DNA of 43,076 nt from Lachnoclostridium sp. MSJ-17 (GCF_018918205.1 NZ_JAHLQB010000030.1:1-43076), one strand, 5' to 3'; positions 23,130 through 33,076 are shown, counted from the stretch's first letter. The notes: a model not told the origin generated them from the letters alone. Translations and numbers: made by a program.

Positions 23130-26100
23130 TTAGAATTCAATATTGATTATCGTATCTTCTTCCAATGCGCTGTTGAGCTTGCTTTCAAGCTCCTGCAAAT
23201 AGCGCTGAATATCCTCTTTGCTCTCAATCTGCCATGTCGCCTGTGAATTAAGGGACTTGATGTTAATGCTCTTGCGCTTCTTCAGCTTTGGAGCAGGAGC
23301 GACAGGAGCTTCCGTTGAAGTTGCTTCGGTTGCCTTCTGTGCCGCTTGTTCCGCTGCGAGCTGGGCGAGGATTTTGTTTTCTTCGGTTTGGATTTCGGTG
23401 AGAAATCGCATTTTTAATGCTTCCGCTTCATAGCGAATGCTTTTAAGAGTAGCAACATTATTGCAGTGAGTAGCCTTCTCGTGAATCTCGTCAAAGGCTC
23501 TGATTACTCTATTAGAGAATTTGTCCTTACAGTGTGTTTTATTCAGCTCATCAAAAACTCGTGTACGGGCTTCGTTGATGGCTTCAAGCACAGGCTCTTG
23601 CTCTGCCTTAACGAGTTTTGCATACGCCTTGCGGAATTTATCGATCAGGTCAGGCAGCTTATAAATATCGCTGAAAGGATTATCCTTGTGGATAATCGCC
23701 TTGATTGAGGAAACGGCTGATTCAACCTCGCTGTCAACAATGTAGGTCTTGCTTTCGTCGTAGATCTTCATCAACTTGATAGCATTATCCCAAATCTTGA
23801 CTTGTTCGCCTGCAAAGAATTTTTTGATAGGCTCATAGTCCTCGGCAAAGTCAAGGAAATCATCGCAATAGGAATCTACTGTTGCGAAAAACTCTGTCGG
23901 GTATTTGCAATCCAAAACTTCAATAAGGAGCTTCTTACCGTTTACGATAGTCTTTCTGCAAGGATACAAGGGCTGATTATTGTAGTCCTTTTCAAGTAAT
24001 TCAAGGTCGTTTTTAAGCCCTTTTGCACGATTCATAAAATCGTTCATTATTGTATCGTCGTCATCGCTGGGAGAGGTGTATTTGAGCAAATCCTTCATTA
24101 CGGCACGGACAGCCTTTTTCTGCTTCTCGTTAGCTTTGACACGCTTTTCGGTCATCAGCTTTTCCAAAAACTCCTTACGGGTAACGTAGCGATAAAGCTC
24201 GTCCGCAGATTTGGAAATAAGCGATACCATTTCATTATTTACATAGAACGCAATCTCGCCATCCTTGAACAGCTTGGCAACTAACCATTGTACGTCAGCT
24301 TCAATAAAGCCGTATGGCGGAGCCATAAAGCGATCCATAAGAGTTTTCATTGAGGTTTTAACGTGACGTAAAGAATTGCGGGCGATATAGTCGGCAACAT
24401 CGTTCAATGCGAGCTTGTTGATCTCTGTGCTTGTCCCTCCGAGCGTGAGCTGCTGTCCGTTGTCACGGAATATAGCTCTGATGTCGCTGTCCGAAGTGGG
24501 AGTATCAATATAGCTGAGCTTGCTGTAAACAGCCGAAGCAAGTTTGCCTAACGCTTCATTGAAACGAGCGGATACATCTTTAGCCGACGGCTGAATCTTA
24601 TCGCCGTTGACATAGATGTCGGCGGCTTTAAGCGCTTCTTCAAGGAATACTTTTGACTGTTCCTTATGTTCGCGGAGTTCAACACGCTTATCAGCTTTAA
24701 TCTGCTCATACTTAGTGGCAGTTTTGCCTGATTCGGAAGTTAAGTATTTTTCAATCTGGATAGATATTTTTATTTCGTCAAGAAAAGCACTGTCGTCGGG
24801 CAGCACAACCAAAACACTGGTGCTTTGTCCCGAAATCATACGGAGAGTAGTTTCGTCCGATATTTCGTCGCTGTTCGGCGTTAAGACTTTCAAGGTTAAG
24901 GCAAAGTTTTGATTAGCCTTGTGCGGTCTGTTATCTACAAAACGATTGAAGCCGTAGGAATAACGTCCTCTAAGCTCCGGCGCACGGTATTTGTTTTCGT
25001 TGAATAAGCCTTCAAAAATCAGCTCGGATACCTTTGCTGTAATCTCACCTTGCTCAACATTCTGATTTCCTACAGCGCGGTTAATTTCCTGCTCTTCGTT
25101 GGTAAGGAATACATAGGTTTCGCCTGTGCTTTTCTGTACAAGCGTTTGTTTGATAAGACGCTTTAAGGCTGTTTCAACCTTCTGCTGCAATTCTATTCTA
25201 TCTTCGTTGATGTCGGATACCATAAGGCTTGTAATGTTTTCGACAGTAGCCTTGATTTCCTTGACATACTTAATCATAAACAGCGCTTTGAGTACATTTA
25301 CATCAAAGCAATCCGTTTTGTGGTCGGGATTTAGCTTCTCGTTATTGAGCGCCTTTGTGATAACTCCTCTGTGTGAATGGTCAATAAATTCCTCTAATGC
25401 GCTGTAAAACATATAGAACGGCACAACAGCTCCCAATTCTTTATGCTTAATATTTGCCGCGCTTTCTTTAAACAACGCCAGCATAGAACGCTCGCCGTCA
25501 GCAAGGTGTTTGCCCGAAGCACCATATGTACGCACAGCAGTCAGGACAGAGCCCAACAGATTAAACTGATAAGGCACAAACGGATAGGTATTAGCAAAAT
25601 CATCTCTGTTGCGATAGAGCTTTTTTTCAACATCATCATTAAAAAGAATCAGGTTTTTTATGACTGTAGCCTTATCATCGTAAAGGAGGGTCAAAGAGGA
25701 TCTTCCTGTTTTATTTTTGTCGAGTATTCTCTTGCGGATAACCTCGGCAACATCAGCAGACGACAGCGAAAGGCGGGTATCAAAACGTCCCTGAATCTTT
25801 GAGAAGTCACGACCTTTAACCTTTGTGATAGAATCAATGTCCTGTTGGCTCGTAACGATTACCCAAGCTTTGCCGCCGCAGACTGTACCCAAATCCTCTG
25901 TAACGGTCTGCAAGTTGAGCATAAGATCAGTGTCATCGCCAACATACTGCCCGATTTCGTCAACAAGGAAAATCAGGTGATGGTTCTTGCCTTTACCGTC
26001 GATATACTTTTTGATAAGCTCCGCAAAACGGTCAATGCTGAGAGCATAAGGTTCGGTAGCCTTTTCACACCAATTCCGTGCAGCGTCCTCGCTCATAAAG

Positions 26101-26750
26101 CCGATAGCTGTCAGTGCTTCTACGAGTTCATCCTGAACGAAGTCGATCGCTGTGCGTTCTTCAAGCCAAGAATCACCGCTGATTTCTTCAAACTTTGCTT
26201 GAAACTCTTCGTATTTACCTTCATCGGTCAGTCTGCGTTCCAAATCGGCAACGTGAGGATATGCACCGCAAAAGCCGAGCTTTTCATTGAACACCTTTAA
26301 GAATACGGACAGGATTGCTTCCTTATCCTTTTTACCGGTGCTTTCGCTTTTGGAATCGATGTTAAACAGAATAACGGTAGAGGGAGTATTGGCGGCGAGC
26401 TTCATATCGGCAAGCACCATGCTGTCTGCTATCTTCTTATCTCGCTCAAAGTATTCAATAGCAGGAATGCCGTCAACTGTCTTGTTCTCCAATATGTAGG
26501 AGATTATTTTCAGAAAGTGAGATTTACCGCTTCCAAAGAAACCTGAAATCCACACGCCCATCTTGTCCGTTCTGCCATTGATTCCTTTCTTATAATGATC
26601 AAAGAATGTGGCAAAATGCTTTTGCAGTTCTTTGGTAACTACATATTCTTCAAGCTCTTGCTTGATATTTTCTTCTTCTGCCTGACCGACCTTAATAACG
26701 CCTTTGAGGTCACGCTCAATTGATTTTTTAAAAATGTCCCTAATAATCAT
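23130..26750 (-). CDS. brxC: BrxC, large P-loop ATPase of BREX type 1
   Basis: A 1206-aa AAA-type ATPase core to BREX. The Walker A motif GFFGSGKSHFLKI is at about residue 69-81 in the usual WISGFFGSGKS context, and Walker B-like HLIFLVDEIGQYVG is near 260. The long C-terminal half is helical and ends in a Lys-rich KLKKRKSINIKSLNSQ stretch followed by a coiled tail. ATG 26750 has AGGAGG 7 nt upstream. It is 15 bp after brxB. Confidence 0.95.
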   Translation of the reverse strand: MIIRDIFKKSIERDLKGVIKVGQAEEENIKQELEEYVVTKELQKHFATFFDHYKKGINGRTDKMGVWISGFFGSGKSHFLKIISYILENKTVDGIPAIEYFERDKKIADSMVLADMKLAANTPSTVILFNIDSKSESTGKKDKEAILSVFLKVFNEKLGFCGAYPHVADLERRLTDEGKYEEFQAKFEEISGDSWLEERTAIDFVQDELVEALTAIGFMSEDAARNWCEKATEPYALSIDRFAELIKKYIDGKGKNHHLIFLVDEIGQYVGDDTDLMLNLQTVTEDLGTVCGGKAWVIVTSQQDIDSITKVKGRDFSKIQGRFDTRLSLSSADVAEVIRKRILDKNKTGRSSLTLLYDDKATVIKNLILFNDDVEKKLYRNRDDFANTYPFVPYQFNLLGSVLTAVRTYGASGKHLADGERSMLALFKESAANIKHKELGAVVPFYMFYSALEEFIDHSHRGVITKALNNEKLNPDHKTDCFDVNVLKALFMIKYVKEIKATVENITSLMVSDINEDRIELQQKVETALKRLIKQTLVQKSTGETYVFLTNEEQEINRAVGNQNVEQGEITAKVSELIFEGLFNENKYRAPELRGRYSYGFNRFVDNRPHKANQNFALTLKVLTPNSDEISDETTLRMISGQSTSVLVVLPDDSAFLDEIKISIQIEKYLTSESGKTATKYEQIKADKRVELREHKEQSKVFLEEALKAADIYVNGDKIQPSAKDVSARFNEALGKLASAVYSKLSYIDTPTSDSDIRAIFRDNGQQLTLGGTSTEINKLALNDVADYIARNSLRHVKTSMKTLMDRFMAPPYGFIEADVQWLVAKLFKDGEIAFYVNNEMVSLISKSADELYRYVTRKEFLEKLMTEKRVKANEKQKKAVRAVMKDLLKYTSPSDDDDTIMNDFMNRAKGLKNDLELLEKDYNNQPLYPCRKTIVNGKKLLIEVLDCKYPTEFFATVDSYCDDFLDFAEDYEPIKKFFAGEQVKIWDNAIKLMKIYDESKTYIVDSEVESAVSSIKAIIHKDNPFSDIYKLPDLIDKFRKAYAKLVKAEQEPVLEAINEARTRVFDELNKTHCKDKFSNRVIRAFDEIHEKATHCNNVATLKSIRYEAEALKMRFLTEIQTEENKILAQLAAEQAAQKATEATSTEAPVAPAPKLKKRKSINIKSLNSQATWQIESKEDIQRYLQELESKLNSALEEDTIINIEF

Positions 26751-26765
26751 AGTGTCCTCCTGCTT

Positions 26766-27341
26766 TTACACCAATTTGAAAGCCCGATAATAGTTATCGT
26801 CTTTGATCTCGTTGAATAAAATCAATTCTTGTCCGTCGTACTTACCCGGATAGAAAAGCACAACGGGTACTTTGTCAATCACCAAATTCAAATTATTCAG
26901 GACGGTGTGTGAGCGAATGATAGGATAGCATTTTCCGATACCGGTGATAAAAACAATAGCCTTATCAGGCGTATGCTCCTTGATATATTTGACAATCAAT
27001 CCATCTGTTGAGTTGACTTTCATCAGATTTGCAACAGCACTGCTTACTTTTTGAAAGCCTTTTTTCTGTTCAATGGAGTAACACTTTTCCAAATACTTCT
27101 TGTTTTGGAGTATCTCTATCATAATATCATACAAATCAAATATGACTATCTTATACTCGTCACCGCTGTTCTCATTGCGTTTCTGAATGTAATTGATACG
27201 TTCTCTGACATACAATTCGTCCTCGGCAGGGTAGTCAAAAATATAGTATCCTACCTCATTGCCTAAACCTCGGTTTTCTCTGAATTTAGGCTCTTTGATT
27301 TTATTCTCGGCTGAATCCAAACGGTCATTTAAATTGCTCAT
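26766..27341 (-). CDS. brxB: BrxB, DUF1788 protein of BREX type 1
   Basis: A 191-aa BREX protein of the DUF1788 family. It begins MSNLNDRLDSAENKI; the FRENRGLGNEVGYYIFDYPAEDELYVRERI segment and VFITGIGKCYPIIRSHTVLNNL are typical for BrxB. Its function in BREX is structural or regulatory and still unclear. It starts one base after the brxA stop codon, so the two are translationally coupled. Confidence 0.92.
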   Translation of the reverse strand: MSNLNDRLDSAENKIKEPKFRENRGLGNEVGYYIFDYPAEDELYVRERINYIQKRNENSGDEYKIVIFDLYDIMIEILQNKKYLEKCYSIEQKKGFQKVSSAVANLMKVNSTDGLIVKYIKEHTPDKAIVFITGIGKCYPIIRSHTVLNNLNLVIDKVPVVLFYPGKYDGQELILFNEIKDDNYYRAFKLV

Positions 27342-27342
27342 A

Positions 27343-27948
27343 TCAGTATTCTCCAGTAATCGCTTTAACTATCGCTGCTTCTCCGTGAGCTTGCAAGTAT
27401 CGTTCTAATGCAATGTCAAGAAGCGGAGGTGTAATAATATAATTCTTCTTTCCCTCACTTCTTAACAGATTAGCTTCTGTCATAAAATTGTAGTACGCTG
27501 ATTGTACCCTTCGTTTTGTAGTATCCTTCCATTCGGCAAGAGAGTCATCTTGTGATTCTTTATGATTAAAGAATGTTTTTCCGTCAGCTAATGCAAGTGT
27601 TTCCTCACCAACAATGATTTTTTCTCTATATACCTCATAAAGGAACTCAAAAAATAGCCTATCCTTACGAATCACTGCTATTAGATTGATAAGTTTTTGA
27701 GTAGCAAGATCAGACGAGTAAAAAATTTTTGCCAAATCTTCCTCTATAACACTTACTCTATTAGAAATATAACCATACATTCTTTTAGCTCTATACTCAT
27801 TGGGAGCGCCAAAGAGATTTTCTTTTATAACTGTCTTTTTTATCTCGTCGGTATTATATCCGTTTTTAACCAAATTGAGATATTGCTTAAATTCATTAAA
27901 CCAAAAGGCTTGAGCCATAATACCAGCCGAATACGTTTTCTTGTTCAT
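27343..27948 (-). CDS. brxA: BrxA, DUF1819 protein of BREX type 1
   Basis: A 201-aa BREX protein of the DUF1819 family, in which structural studies found a helical, DNA-binding NusB-like fold. It begins MNKKTYSAGIMAQAFWFNEF, typical of BrxA, and ends ALERYLQAHGEAAIVKAITGEY. ATG 27948 is chosen by family fit; its ribosome site (GGAAG) is close and weak, and a TTG at 27972 would add eight residues with no better site. It is the first gene of the operon. Confidence 0.9.
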   Translation of the reverse strand: MNKKTYSAGIMAQAFWFNEFKQYLNLVKNGYNTDEIKKTVIKENLFGAPNEYRAKRMYGYISNRVSVIEEDLAKIFYSSDLATQKLINLIAVIRKDRLFFEFLYEVYREKIIVGEETLALADGKTFFNHKESQDDSLAEWKDTTKRRVQSAYYNFMTEANLLRSEGKKNYIITPPLLDIALERYLQAHGEAAIVKAITGEY

Positions 27949-28079
27949 TCTTCCAACACGCTTTCTCAACAAATGTTGTAAGATGACTTATAGTTTTAGT
28001 TAATCCTATTATAAATCAACCATTGTCCTATAATCCACCCAATGCTCTACAGGCACTATAAAACATTACAATTATTCAT

Positions 28080-28108
28080 ATTTTACCATAACTTCACTGT
28101 CTATTCAA
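28080..28108 (-). promoter_or_regulatory. Candidate promoter of the BREX operon
   Basis: On the minus strand, TTGAAT (28108-28103), a 17-bp spacer and TAAAAT (28085-28080) form a plausible sigma-A promoter about 130 nt before brxA. The surrounding 217 bp (27949-28165) are AT-rich, and other TATAAT-like strings (for example near 28012) occur, so the start point is not certain. Confidence 0.45.
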
Positions 28109-28165
28109 CCGATTTTGTTAAATCAGTTTGTATTTCTTGAAGTCATTTTATCAGAAGCAAGTGGA

Positions 28166-29605
28166 TTATGCTGAGATCAGCCCCATAATATAGCTGATTA
28201 CTTCATCATCGTCAAGCGCAAAACTCCTTCTGAGCTGTGCTGCTATCAAGGTCAAATACTTTTCGTCGGGAAGATTCACGGGTCTGCGTGTTTTGCTTGT
28301 GAGCGTATAGACAGGACGATCGTTACGGATACCAAGGCAAAGAATTCTGCCGTACCAATTTTCGGAAGAACCCTCTTGATCCCGAATATCCATAAGCTGA
28401 GATCGCTTGATCGGGTAAATCTTCATATAAGTTCTGCCTTCTGCATTGGGGTCAAAGAATGCTGCTCCCTTATGATTCCATGATGGGCTGCTGTTTCCAA
28501 AATACATTTTTCCTTGAACAACAGCATATTCGGGACGTCCCCAGTGTGTTTTGTCTTTACAACCGATATATGATTTCCCGTTAATATCGCAAGTGCCACC
28601 TTCAATATAACAGGCAAATCGCTCCTCCGACAAATTTGAACCATAGCAGGCATACCAAATAGTATCGTTGTCATCAACGCCCCACATCTCATTTTTTATA
28701 GGCTTGTGATCAACGCTGCCGAGGTAAATATACGCATTAGCCGTTATTTTTTCCTTATCACTGACTACTTCGAGCTGCTTCCTTACAAACAGAGAACCTT
28801 CGCCCTCATATCTGTCAAGCTCCGGAATAAGGTTTTTGTCAATCACATATACTTCGCCGACAACGGTTTCGCCGCTTCTTTCTTTGATTCCGGGATATGC
28901 GCCGAGATCAAACATCGCATAATCCTTGAGAGTGTATTTACCTCTGTAAATGCCATCCTTGATCAGTTCATGCGCAGACTGCCCGTTCATAAGGCTGCCG
29001 TATACAAACAACAGCGTTTCATTCGGCTTAACCGACTTCAGACGTGCTAAAATGGTTTTTCCTGCGTCCGCATAGCTTTCGCCGCTCCAATCATCCTTGA
29101 TATTACCGCTGCAAATGTTCGTTTCTAAGTAGTTGACGGCTTTGTTGATTGCCGCAGAAAAAACGGGATTAAACTCCGGAAACATTGAAATAAAATTGCT
29201 GACCTGTCCCTGAGCAAAAATATCCATAGCTTCAAGGAAACATTCCGTGCTGTCATAGCCCGATCCAAAAAACTCTCTGCCTGTGCAGGCGGTCAAGCCG
29301 TCGTGCAACGTTTCTTCTATTTTTTTGATATTGAGCCATTCGGGGTAGCGGCATACTGCAAGCATCATCGTTGCGCAAGCGAGATAGGTAGGCGTGTAGA
29401 CATAATACACCCTGATGTCTGACGGAACTTTACTCGGATTGTGATTGCCGTAAAACTTCATGCCGGGAAGTTTGTCGTAGCTATGGAAGTTGTCTGCCAG
29501 TCGGCGAATCATTCCTTTAAGCTCGCCCTTGCCGATGTTCTGTGTGTTGATGTTTGTCAACTGCTCTCTTAACTCTCTGTTGATTCTTTTTTCGATTCTG
29601 CTCAT
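28166..29605 (-). CDS. Tandem gamma-glutamylcyclotransferase-fold protein
   Basis: A 479-aa soluble protein with two GGCT/AIG2-like domains. About 190 N-terminal residues of unknown type come first. The first GGCT domain has LLFVYGSLMNGQSAH (about 201-215), then VVGEVYVIDKNLIPELDRYEGE, the acid-containing segment. The second has IWYACYGSNLSEERFACYIEGG (about 315-336) and runs almost to the C-terminus. GGCT-fold enzymes cyclize gamma-glutamyl amines; tandem copies fused to an unknown domain are unusual. ATG 29605 has AAGGAG 9 nt upstream. It lies between BREX and an HTH regulator gene, with an inverted repeat (29635-29655) just before it. A defence-linked role is inferred only from position. 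Confidence 0.75.
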   Translation of the reverse strand: MSRIEKRINRELREQLTNINTQNIGKGELKGMIRRLADNFHSYDKLPGMKFYGNHNPSKVPSDIRVYYVYTPTYLACATMMLAVCRYPEWLNIKKIEETLHDGLTACTGREFFGSGYDSTECFLEAMDIFAQGQVSNFISMFPEFNPVFSAAINKAVNYLETNICSGNIKDDWSGESYADAGKTILARLKSVKPNETLLFVYGSLMNGQSAHELIKDGIYRGKYTLKDYAMFDLGAYPGIKERSGETVVGEVYVIDKNLIPELDRYEGEGSLFVRKQLEVVSDKEKITANAYIYLGSVDHKPIKNEMWGVDDNDTIWYACYGSNLSEERFACYIEGGTCDINGKSYIGCKDKTHWGRPEYAVVQGKMYFGNSSPSWNHKGAAFFDPNAEGRTYMKIYPIKRSQLMDIRDQEGSSENWYGRILCLGIRNDRPVYTLTSKTRRPVNLPDEKYLTLIAAQLRRSFALDDDEVISYIMGLISA

Positions 29606-29634
29606 GGTAAAATTCTCCTTTTGATAATGTATTC

Positions 29635-29655
29635 AGTAAGTTGTTTTCTTACTGT
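29635..29655. promoter_or_regulatory. Inverted repeat upstream of the GGCT gene, possible operator
   Basis: CAGTAAG (29635-29641) and CTTACTG (29649-29655) are exact inverted copies with a 7-bp spacer, 30 bp before the GGCT start codon. The adjacent HTH gene could encode the protein that binds it. Confidence 0.5.
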
Positions 29656-29680
29656 GTCTATATCATACATCAAAAGGGAA

Positions 29681-29715
29681 AAGGGTTGTGGAAGATAAAG
29701 TTCCAAAACCCTTTT
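29681..29715 (-). terminator. Terminator after the HTH regulator
   Basis: AAAGGGTT (29681-29688) pairs with AACCCTTT (29708-29715), and an inner TGGAA/TTCCA (29690-29694 and 29702-29706) extends the stem. It starts 3 bp after the regulator's stop on the minus strand, with a TTTTCCCTTTT tail. It would make the GGCT gene a separate transcript. Confidence 0.55.
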
Positions 29716-29717
29716 TT

Positions 29718-30719
29718 TCAGCACAATTCAATTTCTATTACGTTTTCTTCGATGAAATCTATGTAATCATCAGGTTCGTCAACACTTATTGCTCTGTAAT
29801 TATTTTCCAATATTACGATTTTTTGGTTTCTTCTTTCTATCTGTGTATCATTTATTATTAAGGTCAGATTGCAAAGACGATTACCTTTATACGCACGGAG
29901 CAGTTCTTCTGCCAAGTTATCCAATATCATTTCTCGTTCAGTCAAGAAACCAAAAACGTGACCGTGACTGATTCTGTATTCAATCATATCTAAAAAATCA
30001 GTGAGCTGTTCATCATGTTCTGCGTATACACTTCGTATTCTTTCTTTATAATACTCTGTGAGTTGAATCCAAATATCCGCTCCGATATACTGAGCAACAT
30101 CGCTTTCAGTATCCTGCGCAAGCGATTGAAGCAACTTACCCGTCATCATAACGTTTGGAAAAAGAATAAGCGGATTTACCGTGTTCGGCGAGTGATATTC
30201 TTTTGAATTATCCGAAAGGCGTTTTTCCTTTATATCCACACGAATAACATGACCGCCGATTTTCAGTTCCTGATCCACCTTTCCTAACGAAGGTGAAAGA
30301 GCGCGTAAATCATTCTGGACTGTTTTATAACCTACTCCTAACTCTTCCTGCAATTTAGATTTGCTGATTCCTTCGCGCGCTTGCAACAGTTTAAGCAGTT
30401 CAACTGTTTTATCAGTACGAATGAAATGAGGGAAAAAATCTTCGGATTCAGTCACCTGTTCTCCAAAATAGTCGGCGATTCGTTTGATCCACTCAATAAT
30501 GAATGGGCGAACAACTCTTTCTTTATAAGCAGGAGAAGCAGCATAAGACATAATATAATCTTCAAATCCCGCAAGAGCATCCCTGTAACCTGCTATGGTT
30601 GGTGAAATCCGTGTTTTTAAGCAGACGGGTCTATCACCGGAGCCATTCCAATAGCGATTGAATTCCTTTTTCTTCGGTATGGTTTTCCTTAAAACATTTT
30701 CAGTGTACAACATTGTCAT
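29718..30719 (-). CDS. HTH transcriptional regulator (WYL-like)
   Basis: A 333-aa probable regulator. A winged helix-turn-helix at about residues 107-145 reads KLLQAREGISKSKLQEELGVGYKTVQNDLRAL, as in the DeoR/WYL classes. The C-terminal region (PNTVNPLILFPNVMMTGKLLQSLAQ, then a strand-rich end) may be a degenerate WYL-type ligand domain, but a clear WYL motif is absent. The first 100 residues contain a conserved-looking KTRISPTIAGYRDALAGFEDYI segment. ATG 30719 has AAAGGA 9 nt upstream. It probably controls the GGCT gene, BREX or itself. The 224 bp before it (30720-30943) hold a small palindrome (CTTGT-ACAAG, 30769-30780) and nothing else clear. Confidence 0.65.
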   Translation of the reverse strand: MTMLYTENVLRKTIPKKKEFNRYWNGSGDRPVCLKTRISPTIAGYRDALAGFEDYIMSYAASPAYKERVVRPFIIEWIKRIADYFGEQVTESEDFFPHFIRTDKTVELLKLLQAREGISKSKLQEELGVGYKTVQNDLRALSPSLGKVDQELKIGGHVIRVDIKEKRLSDNSKEYHSPNTVNPLILFPNVMMTGKLLQSLAQDTESDVAQYIGADIWIQLTEYYKERIRSVYAEHDEQLTDFLDMIEYRISHGHVFGFLTEREMILDNLAEELLRAYKGNRLCNLTLIINDTQIERRNQKIVILENNYRAISVDEPDDYIDFIEENVIEIELC

Positions 30720-30943
30720 CGAATGTCATCCTTTACAAAATTTCACATAAGATTTATTATTCACATCACTTGTTCACAAGATGAGAAAATGCTGTAAAAC
30801 AATACAAACACCAAGGCATGGAGTGTTCTTGCAACTGCGTGATTTCTAGATGGTCATTAGTCAATCGTGTCAAGAATGTTGGAATCTGTTTCTGTAATGA
30901 TTTTTTTATCAAATCAAGATCATTCATAAATGTTCATTGACCA

Positions 30944-33076
30944 TTACTGTGTTGGTATATCATCCATCGCAAACTGTTCCGCACACTTTTCGGCGCTGGC
31001 GAATTGGAAATAACAGACCCTGATATTATATTTTCGCACGATATCCATCACCTTGTAGTAGTGCTTATGAGCTATGGCGTTGCTCTGTATCCAGACAACC
31101 TCCGCGTTCGCAATCAGGCTGGCGTTCGGCTGTTCATGTAGATCTATGAACCGCACATTCTTCAAGAGCGGCTTTATCGCCTTTGCCCACGTTTCATGGC
31201 CGCCCACGATCACTGCTCTGGATTTGGCTGAGTACGGAAACTGAACTTTCAGCCGTTCCTTCTCCTGCGTTTCGCTTGCGGGATGAATCATTGAGCGCAG
31301 CTCGGCAAGCTCGGCGTTGGATTCTTTCAGCTCCTGTTCATATCGTGAGAGCCGTTCTGCCTGTTCCTTATTCTGCTTGTCGAGTTGATGGACAAGGTTA
31401 TTCAGACGCTTGATTTCGCTTTTGAGTTTTTTCTCTTGCTCATCAGAAATGTTATTTTCTGTGTTCTCTACCGGTTCTTCAATATCAATTTCTTCATCTA
31501 ATACACGGTAGTCTGAATCCCGTTGAGTAATAGAGTAAGCCAGAGACAGATATTCTATCAGAAGATTAACCTTGTCCTCTGAAAACCCCTCTTTCAAAAG
31601 CAACTGTTTCTCATGCGACAGAATCGCATTGTATCTCGGAGGAATGATACCCGAAACCGTAAACGCAAGCTGCGCAAGAGATAAGTGTTCCGCGTTTTCG
31701 GGATATTCTTCTTCGTTGAACGGCGATGGATATTGTCTTTCAAACAATGTATCTTCTGCCTTGCTGATGGGGTTTTCAACAGGATTATCCAAACTCATCT
31801 CAACAAATTCTTCGCCTCTGTCGATACCCATACCCCAATCGCGGTCAACGCACTCAGATTCTCCCCATGGCAATTCATGGCAGACAACAAACATGATGAC
31901 ATAGGCGGCGTTATACGTCCATACAATGTCGCTGTTATGATCTAATAAACTCAGGAACGCAAAGCACATCTCAAACGGCTGAGTAACTTCTATCGGTCTC
32001 AACTGCGACATGATTTCTTCGTCGAGCGTATCATCCAGCTTATCTTTAACGAGTCCCGGCAGAAGAAGAATAAGACGGTAGAGACTGTTTGCTTTTGCTT
32101 CACACTCACCGAGTTCTTCATCGGCTTCTCTAAGCTGTTGTGCCGAATCATGCATATCGAAAAGGAAATCAAGCTCTCCTTCTGTATTGATGCCGACCAT
32201 CAGAGGTGAAAAGAATTGCTTGGATGCATTTTCCACATTGTTGATTTGAGATTTTAACAGCCTGTGGATTTTTCTTCTTGCTTTTTGTTCTTGCTTGCGA
32301 TATCCGTGAACTATACCGAGAATGTTATCAATAAAATTCCATGTGTACTTCTCAAATTGTTCTTCAAGATTAGCGACAGTGTCCGTGTCTATCAGAGATA
32401 TGAGGGCGTCATATTTTTTTCTGTGGGGTAAGTTGACGGAGTCCGGAGAATCCTTGAGACGGGTATCTGCTTCGTCCATAAACGATTTTTCTTCGTCGAA
32501 GCCAACCATACCTCTGTTGCGGTTTTGAATAATGTGGATAACCGACCTGATCGCGTCGTCACTGTGGAGTGCATCGGAAATGTTGGGGAGGTATATTTGG
32601 TCAAGTTCCTCCCGCGTTTTCGGGAATAACTGCTTTGCTTCCTCATACCGATCATTGTTTTTCAGATAATCAAGTATCCATATTGCCGCCGCCATCTCAA
32701 TGTAAAACCGTCCGTTTAAGCCGTTAAACGTGAGCGCAACACCGGGAAGGCAGAGATTGATGATCTCGTCTGCAACGCACATCTCTGGATACTTAGCCGA
32801 GAAACGTTCATCGGCGAGCTCCATCATATTGCGCACGGCTTGTTTTCTGCGCTTGAAAACCAGATAGTCCCAATCATTTGCTTTCTGAAATTTCTTCCCT
32901 TTTCCAAATGCACGGAACAAATGCGTTCGGTGAGTGAACTCGGCATCAAGTGTTTTGCTTATCGCCTTGTTTGTTTCGTTCGAAGAGTAGTCATATTGTT
33001 TGATCTGAATGTCCTTTTCGAGATTTTTGAGCTGCCTTTTCAGCTCATCAAAGGTAGACGATCCTTTGTTTTTCAT
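30944..33076 (-). CDS. Coiled-coil protein with C-terminal DUF2325 domain
   Basis: A 710-aa soluble protein. Residues about 1-520 are helical and of no family I can name; about 535-605 are a coiled coil (KSEIKRLNNLVHQLDKQNKE and on). The C-terminal 95 residues are a DUF2325 domain: RAVIVGGHETWAKAIKPLL, then VRFIDLHE, AEVVWIQSNAIAHKHYYKV and IRVCYFQFASAEKCAEQF, a Rossmann-like fold with a conserved GGH motif. ATG 33076 has GAGGTG 5 nt upstream. Stand-alone DUF2325 proteins are short; fusion to a long helical N-terminus suggests a sensor or scaffold. It is divergent from a nuclease-like gene, with only 33 bp between start codons. A defence role is inferred from location. Confidence 0.7.
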   Translation of the reverse strand: MKNKGSSTFDELKRQLKNLEKDIQIKQYDYSSNETNKAISKTLDAEFTHRTHLFRAFGKGKKFQKANDWDYLVFKRRKQAVRNMMELADERFSAKYPEMCVADEIINLCLPGVALTFNGLNGRFYIEMAAAIWILDYLKNNDRYEEAKQLFPKTREELDQIYLPNISDALHSDDAIRSVIHIIQNRNRGMVGFDEEKSFMDEADTRLKDSPDSVNLPHRKKYDALISLIDTDTVANLEEQFEKYTWNFIDNILGIVHGYRKQEQKARRKIHRLLKSQINNVENASKQFFSPLMVGINTEGELDFLFDMHDSAQQLREADEELGECEAKANSLYRLILLLPGLVKDKLDDTLDEEIMSQLRPIEVTQPFEMCFAFLSLLDHNSDIVWTYNAAYVIMFVVCHELPWGESECVDRDWGMGIDRGEEFVEMSLDNPVENPISKAEDTLFERQYPSPFNEEEYPENAEHLSLAQLAFTVSGIIPPRYNAILSHEKQLLLKEGFSEDKVNLLIEYLSLAYSITQRDSDYRVLDEEIDIEEPVENTENNISDEQEKKLKSEIKRLNNLVHQLDKQNKEQAERLSRYEQELKESNAELAELRSMIHPASETQEKERLKVQFPYSAKSRAVIVGGHETWAKAIKPLLKNVRFIDLHEQPNASLIANAEVVWIQSNAIAHKHYYKVMDIVRKYNIRVCYFQFASAEKCAEQFAMDDIPTQ

